In this document: positions 8,617 through 17,262 of the stretch, one piece after another | How the letters are laid out: the number at the start of each line of letters is the position of its first letter | How positions within the stretch are numbered: the stretch's first letter is position 1 | Assembly (NCBI GenBank): GCA_945873625.1 | Contig: CAMCDS010000014.1 | Span: 1-57,797, forward strand | Direction: 5' to 3' | DNA length: 57,797 nt | From: an uncultured Porphyromonadaceae bacterium | Lineage (GTDB): Bacteria; Bacteroidota; Bacteroidia; Bacteroidales; Muribaculaceae | Translations under genes and position numbers: made by a program | The notes under the pieces: model-generated | Database searches by the model: none | Seen by the model: only the letters and a program-made list of their open reading frames with translations | Told to the model about the DNA's origin: nothing

Positions 8617-9519
8617 TTAAAGCAGCTTGATGCTGATGTAGCGCTTGGGATTCTTCTTGATGTCGACTATGAGCGAGTCGATGTCGGCGGCCACTGTGTT
8701 GAGGCGGTTGTAGAGCTCGGGGTCGGAAGTGAGCTTGCCGAGTGTCGACTTCGAGTTGTTGAGGCTTTCGGAGAACCGGCTGAGGTTTTGCGTTATCTGC
8801 TCCACATCGCTCATGGTAGACTGCAGGGGGAGCTCACGCAGCTGGCGCGAGAGGTCGGTGAGGTTGTAGGTGATGGTGTCGATGTTGCGGGTGATGCGTC
8901 CGGCGTTTCCGAGTATGCCGGGCACCTGACGGTTCATGGCCGTGTTGAGGCCCTGCGAGGTAAGAAGCAGATTGCTCGAAATGCCGTCAAGGCGGCCGAT
9001 CGAGGCGGCGAGGGCCGGGTCGGCCACCAGCACGTTGAGGTTGTAGAGCAGCGTGTCGACGCGCGGAAGGATGGCATTGATCTTGGGCATCACCTCGTCG
9101 GTGATGGCCGAGATGGCGTCGGGGGCGTTGCCTGTGGCTATGTCGCTGCCTACGGCAAGCATCTTCTTCGACGAGCCGAGCTGCAGCTGCACGAAAGCGC
9201 CGCTGAGGAAATTGCTGCCTATCATGGCGCGGGTGTCTTCCGGCACCTGGAGCTCCTTGTTGAGGGCGAGAAGCACGCGGATGTGCCCGGGATTGGAATA
9301 GTCGTAGTTGATTTCCCTCACCTGGCCTACCTTATATCCGTTGAGCGTAACGGGGGCTGCGGTCTCGAGACCGGCCACGTCGGTATACTCCGCATAGTAG
9401 AAGTTGGCGGGCTTGAACAGATTGATGCCTTTCAGAAAGTCGATGCCGACTATCAGGATGGCTATTGCGACTATGACACTCAGGCCAATGATGAATTCCT
9501 TGTTGAATACCTTTTTCAT
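8617..9519 (-). CDS. MlaD/MCE-domain protein
   Basis: The 300-residue protein has one N-terminal membrane segment (IIGLSVIVAIAILIVGIDFL, about residues 10-29), then an MCE domain (NFYYAEYTDVAGLETAAPVTLNG in outline, with VGQVREINYDY), and a long helical C-terminus with many Asn, Leu and Ser. This is the build of the substrate-binding subunit of Mla-type lipid transporters, which sits in the inner membrane and moves phospholipids between membranes. No MlaE or MlaF genes are nearby, so partners must be elsewhere. It follows the amidase gene by 89 nt, an arrangement I recall as common in Bacteroidales. Confidence 0.88.
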   Translation of the reverse strand: MKKVFNKEFIIGLSVIVAIAILIVGIDFLKGINLFKPANFYYAEYTDVAGLETAAPVTLNGYKVGQVREINYDYSNPGHIRVLLALNKELQVPEDTRAMIGSNFLSGAFVQLQLGSSKKMLAVGSDIATGNAPDAISAITDEVMPKINAILPRVDTLLYNLNVLVADPALAASIGRLDGISSNLLLTSQGLNTAMNRQVPGILGNAGRITRNIDTITYNLTDLSRQLRELPLQSTMSDVEQITQNLSRFSESLNNSKSTLGKLTSDPELYNRLNTVAADIDSLIVDIKKNPKRYISIKLL

Positions 9520-9608
9520 ACCGGTTGATGTTTAGAGTATAATTGGTCAGAGCACGGCTCTTTTAAGATAACAAGTATTTTTAGATTTTTCTTTTTTGGG
9601 TTATCTAC

Positions 9609-11117
9609 TTATTTGTTGCGTCCGCGAAGCGATCCGCGGTTCAGCCGCGATTTATCGTCAGACGACTTCACCGGCGTTCTGGAGAACGCCTCCTTTACTT
9701 CGGCCTTCACCTTGTCGGCCTCTTTGGCTTTCTTATCGGCCTTTCTGTCGGTTTTGACCTTCTCCTTCTTTTTCTTCTTGTCGTCCTTCTTGGGGTCGGT
9801 CTTCTTCTTCTCCTCCTTCACGTCGCGCCGGGAAGCCTTATCACCTGATACGCTCACCTCGCGGTTGTTGACCATGCGGGTTTTGGCTTCCGGTTTCTTC
9901 GACTCTTTCTTTCCTTTGTCTTTTCCCTTGCCTTTGTCTTTCGCTTTCTCCTTACCCTTGGCATTGGCCTTGGGTGCGGCCTTTTTCGCCGGTCGGGCAT
10001 CAGACTTCACATCGTCGGCAGGGGCGGGAGCGGCGCTGCGTGTCTCAGCCTTGGGGGCTGCCGCACGCGCGGGATGGGTGTTGACCGTAATCGACGAGGC
10101 GGCCACGTCGCGACGGTCGGAGGCCTCGCGGGAAGCCGAGGAGCGGCGACGGCGACGCGCTGTGGCGTAGCTTGAATTAGCAGAAGAGCGGCCGGGGGCG
10201 TCAGACACCTTGCGTCCGCCCGACGAGCCTGACGCGAGCACCACGGTCTCCTCACCGGCAGGCGAAGAGACGGCATCCATTTCCTCGTAGGCCATCTTGC
10301 CTGCCGACGTGGTGCGCAGATTCTGCTCATATTTCTTCACGGCCTTGAATATGGCGTCGGCCAGCTTGCTCTGTCCGTGTCCCGAGGCCATGTACTTTGC
10401 GGAGTTGGGATTGCAGATGAAGTCGAGCTCGACGAGCACGGCCGGCATCGACGTGGCCCAGAGCACCCAGAACCCGGCCTGGTGCACACCCCGGTTCTTT
10501 CGTCCGGCGGTCTCTACGAGTTGCTTCTGCACGTCGTTGGCGAAACGGATGCTCTGGCTCAGGTTTTTCTTCTGAGCCATCTCGAAGATGATATACGACT
10601 CATCCGACGAAGGGTCGAAGCCCGAATAAGTCTGCTTCGAGTTCTTCTCCAGCTCTATGACTGAGTTCTCCCGACGGGCCACGGCCATGTTGTTGGCGTC
10701 TTTGTGCAGACCGAGGGCATAGACCGAGGCTCCGGCCACCGACTTTCGGTTTTTGTTGGAGACGTCGAGAGAGTTGGTGTGGATTGAGATGAATAGGTCG
10801 GCCTTGGCCTGGTTGGCCTTGTCGGCACGGCCCTGCAGTGAGATGAAGCTGTCGTTGTCGCGCGTGAGGATTACACGGGCGTTCTTCATCCCTTTCTTTA
10901 TTTTGGCCGCGAGTTCCTTGGCCACTCCGAGGTTGATGTCTTTCTCCTTTACGTTGTTGTCAACCGCTCCGGTGTCTTTACCGCCGTGTCCGGCGTCGAT
11001 GACCACTGTGAAGGGCTTGGCTTTGGCCTGCTTCCTGGCTGAGGCTGCCATGAGGGCGGGGGCAGCGCAGAGCAGCATGCACCCGACAAGTATGTATGCG
11101 AGTTTCCTGATTTGCAT
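9609..11117 (-). CDS. N-acetylmuramoyl-L-alanine amidase with a long lysine-rich tail
   Basis: The 502-residue protein starts with a signal peptide (MQIRKLAYILVGCMLLCAAP) and continues with an Amidase_3 domain at about 35-265. VVIDAGHGGKDTGA carries the first Zn histidine, EKDINLGVAKELA the glutamate, SIHTN the second histidine, and PAVLVELDFICN the catalytic end. It cleaves the bond between MurNAc and L-alanine in peptidoglycan. From about residue 270 to the end the protein is low in complexity: first Ser/Ala/Arg-rich, then blocks of Lys-Gly and Lys-Glu (residues about 385-470). The tail is much longer than a typical amidase needs and is strongly basic, so it probably lies along an anionic envelope polymer. 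That role is inference. Confidence 0.9.
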   Translation of the reverse strand: MQIRKLAYILVGCMLLCAAPALMAASARKQAKAKPFTVVIDAGHGGKDTGAVDNNVKEKDINLGVAKELAAKIKKGMKNARVILTRDNDSFISLQGRADKANQAKADLFISIHTNSLDVSNKNRKSVAGASVYALGLHKDANNMAVARRENSVIELEKNSKQTYSGFDPSSDESYIIFEMAQKKNLSQSIRFANDVQKQLVETAGRKNRGVHQAGFWVLWATSMPAVLVELDFICNPNSAKYMASGHGQSKLADAIFKAVKKYEQNLRTTSAGKMAYEEMDAVSSPAGEETVVLASGSSGGRKVSDAPGRSSANSSYATARRRRRSSASREASDRRDVAASSITVNTHPARAAAPKAETRSAAPAPADDVKSDARPAKKAAPKANAKGKEKAKDKGKGKDKGKKESKKPEAKTRMVNNREVSVSGDKASRRDVKEEKKKTDPKKDDKKKKKEKVKTDRKADKKAKEADKVKAEVKEAFSRTPVKSSDDKSRLNRGSLRGRNK

Positions 11118-11171
11118 TATTCACTGAAAGGTTTCTTTTGCCTTCGCGGGCACGGGATTCGCCCCGCGGCA

Positions 11172-11891
11172 TCAGAAGTTTACGCCGAAGCTCACCCTGG
11201 CGAGGTCGATATACTTCACCGGGAGGTCGGCTTCGAGCCTTGTTGTATGGTTGATATGGTAGTAACTGTAAGAGAGGAGAATATGGCTTCTGAAGCGCTT
11301 GCTCATGGCCAGATTCACCCCGACGCCGAGAGAGGCCGCCACACCTCCGCGCGTAGCCCCGTTGCGGAGCGTGCAGAAGGCATAGCCGGCGCGTATGTCG
11401 CCGAAGAAGAGAGAGGGCTTGGTGCGGAACGAGGAGCTGAACTGCACGTAGACGGGATAGAGTGTGTTTTTGCTTCCGAATGAGCGGTGGAGGCCGGCTC
11501 CTATTCCGAGGTTGCGGATAAAGGCGTTCTTATAGCCTATCATCACGTCGACATCGAGCGTCGACATGTCGTAACCGTGCAGGTCGATCGACGCGCCTAC
11601 ATCCACTCCCCACGTGAAATGCGACAGCCAGAGTAATCCGCCTGCATTGGGGAAAAGGCTCTCGCGCACCGCGTCGCGCTTCTCGGCCTCCGTAAGCACG
11701 TTGGCGGCAGACGAAGCGGCCACGCTGTCGGCCGGCTCGGGAGCCGGCACCGCCGACGCGCAGGCGGGGAAGGCACAGGCCGCCGCGAGCGCGAGGCGCA
11801 TGAAGCCTGCGGCGGCGACGCGGCGCAGCAGCGGGCGTCGGGATGCGGCAGGCTTCGTATTCGTTTTGGAATCTTTGAGAGAATGATCCAC
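11172..11891 (-). CDS. Small outer-membrane beta-barrel protein, function unknown
   Basis: The product has a signal peptide region (MRLALAAACAFPACASA), a short Ala/Pro/Asp spacer and then alternating hydrophobic strands ending in VSFGVNF, a C-terminal aromatic typical of outer-membrane barrels. Strand-like stretches include GVDVGASIDLHG, NLGIGAGLHRSFG and SHILLSYSYYHINH. The start is uncertain: GTG at 11891 gives 239 residues with an Arg-rich lead, and the ATG at 11801 gives 209 residues starting directly at the signal peptide. It lies 19 nt after the sigma gene and 54 nt before the amidase gene, all on one strand, so co-transcription is possible. I cannot name a family with confidence. Confidence 0.7.
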   Translation of the reverse strand: MDHSLKDSKTNTKPAASRRPLLRRVAAAGFMRLALAAACAFPACASAVPAPEPADSVAASSAANVLTEAEKRDAVRESLFPNAGGLLWLSHFTWGVDVGASIDLHGYDMSTLDVDVMIGYKNAFIRNLGIGAGLHRSFGSKNTLYPVYVQFSSSFRTKPSLFFGDIRAGYAFCTLRNGATRGGVAASLGVGVNLAMSKRFRSHILLSYSYYHINHTTRLEADLPVKYIDLARVSFGVNF

Positions 11892-11910
11892 AGTTTATTG
11901 CTTTGATTGT

Positions 11911-12771
11911 TCAGTCGCCGAGATAACTTTTGAGAAGCTCGCTTTTCTGGCCTTTCAGCCGTTTAATGGCCTTCTCCTTTATCTGGCGCACACGTTCGCG
12001 GGTAAGGTCGAATTTCACTCCTATCTCTTCGAGCGACATCTCCTGACACCCTATGCCGAAAAACATCTTCAGAATCTCGCGTTCACGCTCGTAGAGCTGC
12101 ATCAGCGCGCGGTCCACCTCCTTGGAGAGCGACTCGCGGTTGAGGCCGGCGTCGGCCTGCGGACTCGAATCGTTGGGCAGCACGTCGATAAGCGAGTTGT
12201 CCTCACCCTCCACAAAGGGAGCGTCGACAGAGATGTGGCGGCCCGACACCTTGAGTGTGTCCGAAATCTTGTCGACGGGCACTCCCAGGCGCTCGGCAAG
12301 TTCTTCCGACGACGGACGCCGCTCGTTTTCCTGCTCGAACTTCGAGAGCTCCTTGCTGATACGGTTGAGCGATCCCACCTGGTTGAGCGGCAGACGCACG
12401 ATGCGCGACTGCTCGGCCAGAGCCTGGAGAATCGACTGCCTTATCCACCATACGGCATAGGAGATGAACTTAAACCCGCGGGTCTCGTCAAACTTCTGCG
12501 CGGCGCGGATAAGACCGAGATTGCCCTCGTCGATAAGGTCGGGAAGCGAAAGCCCCTGGTTCTGGTATTGCTTGGCCACGGAGACCACAAACCTCAGATT
12601 GGCTTTCGTCAGCTTATGAAGCGCCTTCATGTCGCCAGCCTTGATACGCCGGGCCAGCTCTACCTCTTCATTGACAGAGACGAGCTCTTCCCGACCTATC
12701 TCCTGAAGATACTTGTCGAGCGAAGCGCTTTCACGGTTGGTGATGGATTTTGAAATCTTAAGTTGCCTCAT
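11911..12771 (-). CDS. rpoD: Primary sigma factor RpoD-type, copy 1
   Basis: This is a 286-residue sigma-70 protein of the short Bacteroidota form. Region 1.2 begins at [13 protein letters not shown], region 2 includes [36 protein letters not shown] (2.3-2.4) and [14 protein letters not shown]. Region 3 includes [10 protein letters not shown], and region 4 ends with [17 protein letters not shown]. It directs RNA polymerase to housekeeping promoters. The N-terminus ([15 protein letters not shown]) is the one I remember from Bacteroides RpoD, so this copy looks like the orthodox one. It has its own exact-match promoter at 12795-12826, separate from the second copy just upstream. Confidence 0.95.
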   Translation of the reverse strand: MRQLKISKSITNRESASLDKYLQEIGREELVSVNEEVELARRIKAGDMKALHKLTKANLRFVVSVAKQYQNQGLSLPDLIDEGNLGLIRAAQKFDETRGFKFISYAVWWIRQSILQALAEQSRIVRLPLNQVGSLNRISKELSKFEQENERRPSSEELAERLGVPVDKISDTLKVSGRHISVDAPFVEGEDNSLIDVLPNDSSPQADAGLNRESLSKEVDRALMQLYEREREILKMFFGIGCQEMSLEEIGVKFDLTRERVRQIKEKAIKRLKGQKSELLKSYLGD

Positions 12772-12794
12772 AATTTCCCGTTAGAAAATTGTTG

Positions 12795-12826
12795 CAAAGA
12801 TAACAAAATTTCCCGACACTCACAAA
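12795..12826 (-). promoter_or_regulatory. Promoter of sigma gene copy 1
   Basis: On the minus strand: TTTG (12826-12823), a 20-nt spacer, TATCTTTG (12802-12795). It starts transcription about 15-20 nt before the ATG at 12771, so this gene need not depend on transcription of the upstream sigma gene. Confidence 0.72.
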
Positions 12827-12972
12827 CCGAAGCGCCGCAGCACGCCGCACGCCATCCCTACCCCGCTGCCACACAAGTGATTACACATCAGCATATACAG
12901 AGCAGCCCGCCGCCGGTATATGATTCCCCGACAGCGGGCATGGCTACGCCCTGACGGCTTGCGCTGCACGGC

Positions 12973-13833
12973 TCAGGATCCGAGATAGCTCTTGAGAAGC
13001 TGGCTCTTCTGCCCCTTGAGCTTGCGGATGGCCTTCTCCTTGATCTGGCGCACGCGCTCGCGCGTAAGGTCGAACTTGGCGCCTATCTCCTCAAGGGTCA
13101 TCTCCTTGCATCCGATGCCGAAGAAAAGCTTCACGATCTCACGCTCGCGGTCGATGAGCTGAAGCAAGGCGCGGTTCACCTCCTGCGAGAGCGACTCCTG
13201 GTTGAGGCCCTCGTCGGTGTTGGGCGTGGTTTCATTGGGAAGGATGTCGATGAGGGCGTTCTCCTCACCCTCCACGAAGGGGGCATCGACCGACACCTGG
13301 CGGCCCGATACCTTCAGCACCTCGCTTATCTTCTCCACGGGAATGTCGAGACGGTCGGCCAGCTCCTCCATCGACGGGCGGCGCTCATGCTCCTGCTCGA
13401 ATTTGGCAAGTTCCTTGGTGATACGGTTGAGCGATCCCACCTGGTTGAGCGGCAGGCGGACGATGCGCGACTGCTCGGCGAGAGCCTGAAGAATCGACTG
13501 GCGAATCCACCATACTGCGTAAGAGATGAATTTGAAGCCGCGGGTCTCGTCGAATTTCTCTGCCGCCCTGATGAGTCCGAGGTTGCCCTCGTTGATGAGG
13601 TCAGGAAGGCTCAGACCCTGATTCTGATATTGCTTAGCCACAGAGACTACAAAGCGCAAGTTGGCTTCGATCAACTTATTGCGGGCCTTAAGGTCGCCAT
13701 TGCGTATTCTGCGGGCTATCTCTACCTCTTCATTGACCGAGATCAACTCCTCCCGACCTATCTCCTGAAGATATTTGTCAATCGAACGCGTACCTCTGTT
13801 GGTAATGCCGGATGTTATCTTAAATTGTCTCAT
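12973..13833 (-). CDS. Primary-type sigma factor, copy 2 (paralogue)
   Basis: This is a second 286-residue sigma-70 protein with the same domain order. My hand alignment to copy 1 gives about 55 differences, or roughly 81% identity without gaps. The promoter-reading parts are the same: region 2.3-2.4 from KFDETRGF to RLPLNQ is unchanged and the region 4.2 helix [14 protein letters not shown] is identical. Differences gather in the N-terminal 16 residues ([16 protein letters not shown]), region 1.2/2.1 ([12 protein letters not shown]) and the region 3 linker (ETTPNTDEG). It probably recognises the same promoters but may differ in core affinity or in response to regulators. Upstream lies 240 nt without a clear promoter, with a stem at 13902-13925. 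Confidence 0.93.
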   Translation of the reverse strand: MRQFKITSGITNRGTRSIDKYLQEIGREELISVNEEVEIARRIRNGDLKARNKLIEANLRFVVSVAKQYQNQGLSLPDLINEGNLGLIRAAEKFDETRGFKFISYAVWWIRQSILQALAEQSRIVRLPLNQVGSLNRITKELAKFEQEHERRPSMEELADRLDIPVEKISEVLKVSGRQVSVDAPFVEGEENALIDILPNETTPNTDEGLNQESLSQEVNRALLQLIDREREIVKLFFGIGCKEMTLEEIGAKFDLTRERVRQIKEKAIRKLKGQKSQLLKSYLGS

Positions 13834-13901
13834 TTCCTGATTATTATTTCTTTAAGTCGTTTTCGTAAGCGGCCGTATGGCTTTTGGCTGAAAGTCGGGT
13901 C

Positions 13902-13925
13902 CAGATCTGTTGGAGTGCAGGTCTG
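13902..13925 (-). other. Stem-loop in the leader of sigma gene copy 2
   Basis: CAGATCTG (13902-13909) pairs with CAGGTCTG (13918-13925), one G-U pair included, across an 8-nt loop. It lies about 70 nt before the ATG and has no U-run, so it is more likely a leader structure than a terminator. The rest of the 13834-14073 gap is AT-rich and shows no promoter I can support. Confidence 0.35.
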
Positions 13926-14073
13926 AGTCATCTCCGGCCTATTATTTCTTCCCTTAAACGATTACGACTCTATGTTAGTTCTTGAAGATTGAATGTTAAA
14001 ATCATGAAACGTTAAAATTCCATGAATTATTACACTTTTTAGGTTGATTTCACACGTCCCTGCTCCATACCCG

Positions 14074-14757
14074 TCACTTGATTCTGAACCAATATCCCAC
14101 CGACAGGCTGACGCTCATCTGGTTGGATGCATTGAAAGGGTCGGTTCGCCCTGACTTCACTATATTGCCGAGTCCGTAGTAGAACCTCGCCTCCAGATAG
14201 ATGGCGTTGCGCCGGTTGAGGCTGAACTCCCCTCCCAGACCGGCCGAGATGCCATAGTCGATCTTCTGGCTTATCGGCATGGTCATCTGTATGTTGGTGC
14301 GGTGTTCGTTGGGAAAGTCGGGAAGCGTGGAGGTGTCGTAAGGATTGAAGTCCGATTTGCGCGAGTCGCCCACGAAGAACCCTATCTCCGGACCGGCGTT
14401 GAAGAAGAAACGTCCGCGACGTCCGAAATAGATATGGGCCAGCACCGGCACCTGTATATAGTTCAGCGTGCGCTCGTAGGAGTAAGGAGCGGTCTCGAAG
14501 TTCTCCTTCCACCCGCGCTGCGTCCAGTTGACCTCGGCTATAAGTCCGAAGTGGTTCTCCTCTATATAGCGGAACGTAACTCCCGCCAGCGCACCGAACT
14601 TGAAATCCTGATACACCTTGGGATTGAAGAAGACACGCGAGGCATCGGCGCCCGCCTTCACCCCGACGGCCACATTGCTGCGGTAGTGCGTCTGGGCCTG
14701 CAAGGCGAGTCCGGCAGTAAGTGCTGCCACGCATAGTATGCTCTTTCTGAATCGCAT
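14074..14757 (-). CDS. PorT-family outer-membrane beta-barrel protein
   Basis: The 227-residue protein has a signal peptide (MRFRKSILCVAALTAGLALQAQ) and the repeated strand pattern of the Bacteroidota PorT/OmpA-like barrel group: VGVKAGADASRVFF, FGALAGVTFRYIEENHFGL, NYIQVPVLAHIYFG, FFNAGPEIGFFVG, and an end at SLSVGYWFRIK. The NYIQVPV and GPEIGFFVG strands are the best landmarks. Family members sit in the outer membrane, some linked to type IX secretion, many of unknown function. It starts 20 nt after the LysM protein gene on the same strand, so the two probably share a transcript from the promoter at 16764-16795. Confidence 0.85.
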   Translation of the reverse strand: MRFRKSILCVAALTAGLALQAQTHYRSNVAVGVKAGADASRVFFNPKVYQDFKFGALAGVTFRYIEENHFGLIAEVNWTQRGWKENFETAPYSYERTLNYIQVPVLAHIYFGRRGRFFFNAGPEIGFFVGDSRKSDFNPYDTSTLPDFPNEHRTNIQMTMPISQKIDYGISAGLGGEFSLNRRNAIYLEARFYYGLGNIVKSGRTDPFNASNQMSVSLSVGYWFRIK

Positions 14758-14777
14758 CCTTCGTTCTCTTCGAATGG

Positions 14778-16703
14778 TCAGTCAATCTTTATTTTATCCA
14801 CATACTGCATCGGAGCGTAGTGAATCATGTAGCACACCGGATTCAGCCAGCCGCCGTCGGTGCCCGCTCTGCGGAGGGCGATGTCAAGCTGAAGCTGGGG
14901 ATGCTCGGGGGAATGAGTGGCGTCATACCGTCCCGGGGCCGTTGCCTGAAGAGGCAGGAAATAGTTGGCCACGTCGTAGCCCATGGCCGAATAGACCGGG
15001 AACGACTTCAAGGGGGGATGGCGGAATATGCGCTTATAGTCGGCTATGAACTCCTTGCTGTCGGCATTGTCCATGTCGAAATAGAAACGCGACGGGATGT
15101 AGACGTCGGCGGCGTGCATCTTCCCTTTCAGTGCGTCGACAAGGGTAATCCAGCTGGGACGTCCTACCACGCATATCTCCGTGAGGGGCGACTCCTGCTT
15201 TGCGTTGGCCACGATATCGAGCAGACTGCTGACATTCCCCTTCTTGGTCTGCAGGGCATAGACCACATACCGCTCCGTCTCATAGAACGGATAGTCGCGG
15301 AGCTCGTCGAGCGTCAGGTTCAGGATATGCGAGGAGTCTACTTTCCCTCCGAACATATTGGAGAGGGCCTCGTCGTCTTCGGGCGTGCCTACCACCACTA
15401 TCTTGCGGTCGGCGAAAGTGTCTGTGATGTAGCGGGCCACGGCATCGTTGAATTCCGCCGAGGGAGGCATCAGCTGCACCACCTGCGAATTTGCGGCGTA
15501 GGCATCCGACTTCACGTCGAAGGGATTGAGCAGCACGGCGTTGTGGTCGGCAGCATACTCGGTGAGATAGACCGGGAAATCCTTGTCGGCCGTAGAGATG
15601 AGGATGCCGGGGCCGAACTCGTCGAGTTCCGACACCACATCGCGCTCCGGGCGGTTGCCCTTGATGATGTTGAGGTCGATTTCAAAACCTGCGTTCTTGT
15701 ATTTGTCGACAGCCGTGATGAATCCGCGGCTGAACTCAAGATCCTTCTTTTGGGCAGGGTCGCTGAGCACTATGGCCACACGCACCTTGCCGGGCGTCTG
15801 CCCCGCCGTGGCTTTCACGTCTTCGAAAATCTCCATGCGGCCGTCTTCAGTCTTCTCGCGCGGATCCTCGGCCACATACTCGCGCGTAACCTCTACCTGC
15901 TCATAGTTGGGCACGGAAATCTCCACGCCTTTCTTAAGCTTCACGTCGGGGTTCATGCTCTGAAGAAGAGTCGCCGACACTCCGAAGCGTTTCGCTATCC
16001 CCTCCCACGACTCACCGTTCTTCACCTTATATGTCCCGAAGCTGCCGAGACGGTTGGCCATCACCTTCTCGCGGCGGATGCGACCCTTGTTGGTGTCGGT
16101 GGGCACCTTGATAGAGGCGCCGGTCTTGAAATTGTTGTCGTTCACGCCGGGATTCACGCGATAGATGTCTTCTACGGCGGAGTTGAACTGACGGGCCACA
16201 CTGTAAGGGGTGTCGCCGGCCTTGATGACATACGACACTATCTCGCCTATCTTCTCGTCGGGGCGGATGGTCAGCGTGTCGCCCGGCTTGATGCCGGTGC
16301 GCGCCCAGGGATTCTGATAGTAGATAAGGTCGGGGCTTACATCATATGTACGCGCGAGCGCATAGATGTTCTCGCCCTTGGCCACGGTATGGGTGATAGT
16401 GTCCTGCTGCTTTGTTGCTGTCTTCTCTGCCTCTCCCTGCCGGGAGTCTCCTTCTACGGGATAATAGAGCCTCGTGCCCCTTTTCAGATCCATCGAAGCC
16501 ACGGGATTGAGCTCGGCGACTACCTCCGGATCCCAGCCGTGGGCCTTGGCGATTCCATAAAGGGAATCCCCCTTCTTCACCTCATAGAAGTAATACTTTT
16601 TCCCATGGATGGTAACCACGGGAAACGAGGTCTGCGCGCAGAGCGACGCAGCTACTGTGAGACTCACGAAGAGAGTAGATATTCGGTATCGAAACTTATT
16701 CAT
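14778..16703 (-). CDS. LysM-repeat protein with a periplasmic-binding-protein-like C-terminus
   Basis: The 641-residue secreted protein has a signal peptide (residues 1-24, ending in LCAQ) and four LysM-like motifs: VKKGDSLYGIAKAHGW, VAKGENIYALARTYDV, VIKAGDTPYSVARQF and VKNGESWEGIAKRFGV, spanning about 40-270. LysM units bind peptidoglycan sugar chains. The C-terminal half (VRVAIVLSDPAQKKDLEFSR, GILISTADKDFPVYL, VVVGTPEDD, GYDVANYFL) reads like the type I periplasmic binding fold used by branched amino-acid receptors. A known Bacteroidota arrangement, its ligand is unknown. It may hold a peptidoglycan-anchored sensor or chaperone for the PorT-like barrel encoded next. Confidence 0.85.
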   Translation of the reverse strand: MNKFRYRISTLFVSLTVAASLCAQTSFPVVTIHGKKYYFYEVKKGDSLYGIAKAHGWDPEVVAELNPVASMDLKRGTRLYYPVEGDSRQGEAEKTATKQQDTITHTVAKGENIYALARTYDVSPDLIYYQNPWARTGIKPGDTLTIRPDEKIGEIVSYVIKAGDTPYSVARQFNSAVEDIYRVNPGVNDNNFKTGASIKVPTDTNKGRIRREKVMANRLGSFGTYKVKNGESWEGIAKRFGVSATLLQSMNPDVKLKKGVEISVPNYEQVEVTREYVAEDPREKTEDGRMEIFEDVKATAGQTPGKVRVAIVLSDPAQKKDLEFSRGFITAVDKYKNAGFEIDLNIIKGNRPERDVVSELDEFGPGILISTADKDFPVYLTEYAADHNAVLLNPFDVKSDAYAANSQVVQLMPPSAEFNDAVARYITDTFADRKIVVVGTPEDDEALSNMFGGKVDSSHILNLTLDELRDYPFYETERYVVYALQTKKGNVSSLLDIVANAKQESPLTEICVVGRPSWITLVDALKGKMHAADVYIPSRFYFDMDNADSKEFIADYKRIFRHPPLKSFPVYSAMGYDVANYFLPLQATAPGRYDATHSPEHPQLQLDIALRRAGTDGGWLNPVCYMIHYAPMQYVDKIKID

Positions 16704-16763
16704 AACGTTTGAAGGTTGAGGCGGTTAGAGAAATCCCGAAGGATACCTACCCGTTCCAAACCG

Positions 16764-16795
16764 CAAAATTAGCGAAAATTCCCGAGATAACCAAT
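16764..16795 (-). promoter_or_regulatory. Promoter of the LysM/PorT-like operon
   Basis: On the minus strand: ATTG (one change from TTTG, 16795-16792), a 20-nt spacer, TAATTTTG (16771-16764). It predicts a leader of about 55 nt before the ATG at 16703. Confidence 0.6.
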
Positions 16796-16950
16796 TTTAA
16801 ATAGGTTTTCGGGAGCTTTGTAATAAAAATCATTCGGCAGAGTGGTTCTCTTGTATCAAGAGGCCGACTCCCGGCCAACGCACTCCCCGACGGCTGCAAA
16901 ATCGGTTTTTCGCAGAAAGCGGCTTCTCGACCGATTTAAAAGCGAAATTT
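16796..16950. other. Intergenic stretch with two stem-loops
   Basis: CTCTTG-TAT-CAAGAG at 16848-16862 is extended by CGGC (16835-16838) with GCCG (16863-16866). Further on, AAATCGGT (16899-16906) pairs with ACCGATTT (16930-16937), followed by A-rich then T-rich sequence. I see no gene here; the second stem could be a terminator-like element just ahead of the first tRNA promoter. Confidence 0.35.
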
Positions 16951-16982
16951 TTTGAAAAATTTTTACAGCCGTTATATCTTTG
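16951..16982 (+). promoter_or_regulatory. Upstream promoter (P1) of tRNA-Glu
   Basis: TTTG (16951-16954), a 20-nt spacer, TATCTTTG (16975-16982). It is an exact pattern match reading toward the tRNA, about 100 nt above a second match. No open frame lies between them. Confidence 0.6.
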
Positions 16983-17051
16983 AATATCTGATGATTGTCA
17001 GCTAAAAGGATAAAATAGCGCAAAAATAATCGAAAAATAATCGCCGAAAAA

Positions 17052-17083
17052 TTTGGCCGGTTCGGAAATAATGTCTAACTTTG
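17052..17083 (+). promoter_or_regulatory. Proximal promoter (P2) of tRNA-Glu
   Basis: TTTG (17052-17055), a 20-nt spacer, TAACTTTG (17076-17083), followed by CACC. Transcription would start near 17090, about 68 nt ahead of the mature tRNA. Confidence 0.72.
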
Positions 17084-17157
17084 CACCGTCAAACAGAGAG
17101 AACGACTGCTGAAAGAGATTCAGAAGCCCTCTGATAAGACAAAACGACAATAACGAC

Positions 17158-17232
17158 GGCCGATTAGTGTAGCGGTTAGCACGCCACCCTCTCACGGTGG
17201 AGACTCGGGTTCGAGTCCCGGATCGGCTACCA
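17158..17232 (+). tRNA. tRNA-Glu (anticodon CTC)
   Basis: The acceptor GGCCGAT (17158-17164) pairs with ATCGGCT (17222-17228), its first pair being a G-U. The anticodon stem CCACC/GGTGG encloses the loop CTCTCAC, so the anticodon is CTC and reads GAG. The T-arm with TTCGAGT is present, and A73 plus an encoded CCA follow (17230-17232). A tRNA-Glu reading GAG directly fits the GC-rich codon use of this genome. Confidence 0.95.
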
Positions 17233-17262
17233 AGGGATTACCATCACGGTAATCCCTTTTTT
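17233..17262 (+). terminator. Terminator of tRNA-Glu
   Basis: GGGATTACC (17234-17242) pairs perfectly with GGTAATCCC (17248-17256) and is followed by six T residues, right after the CCA end. Confidence 0.88.

Noticed and set aside
14039..14785. Alternative 248-codon minus-strand frame over the PorT-like gene
   Set aside because: It is frame-shifted relative to the barrel gene, lacks a signal peptide and is Arg/Gln-rich, as expected of an off-frame reading.
14820..16712. Open frame of 630 codons on the plus strand across the LysM protein gene
   Set aside because: The minus-strand reading has a signal peptide and four LysM motifs; this one has neither domain nor start context.
16835..16866. 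Possible tRNA-like or small RNA fold in the gap before tRNA-Glu
   Set aside because: The hairpin has no cloverleaf partners, no promoter in front and no terminator after it.
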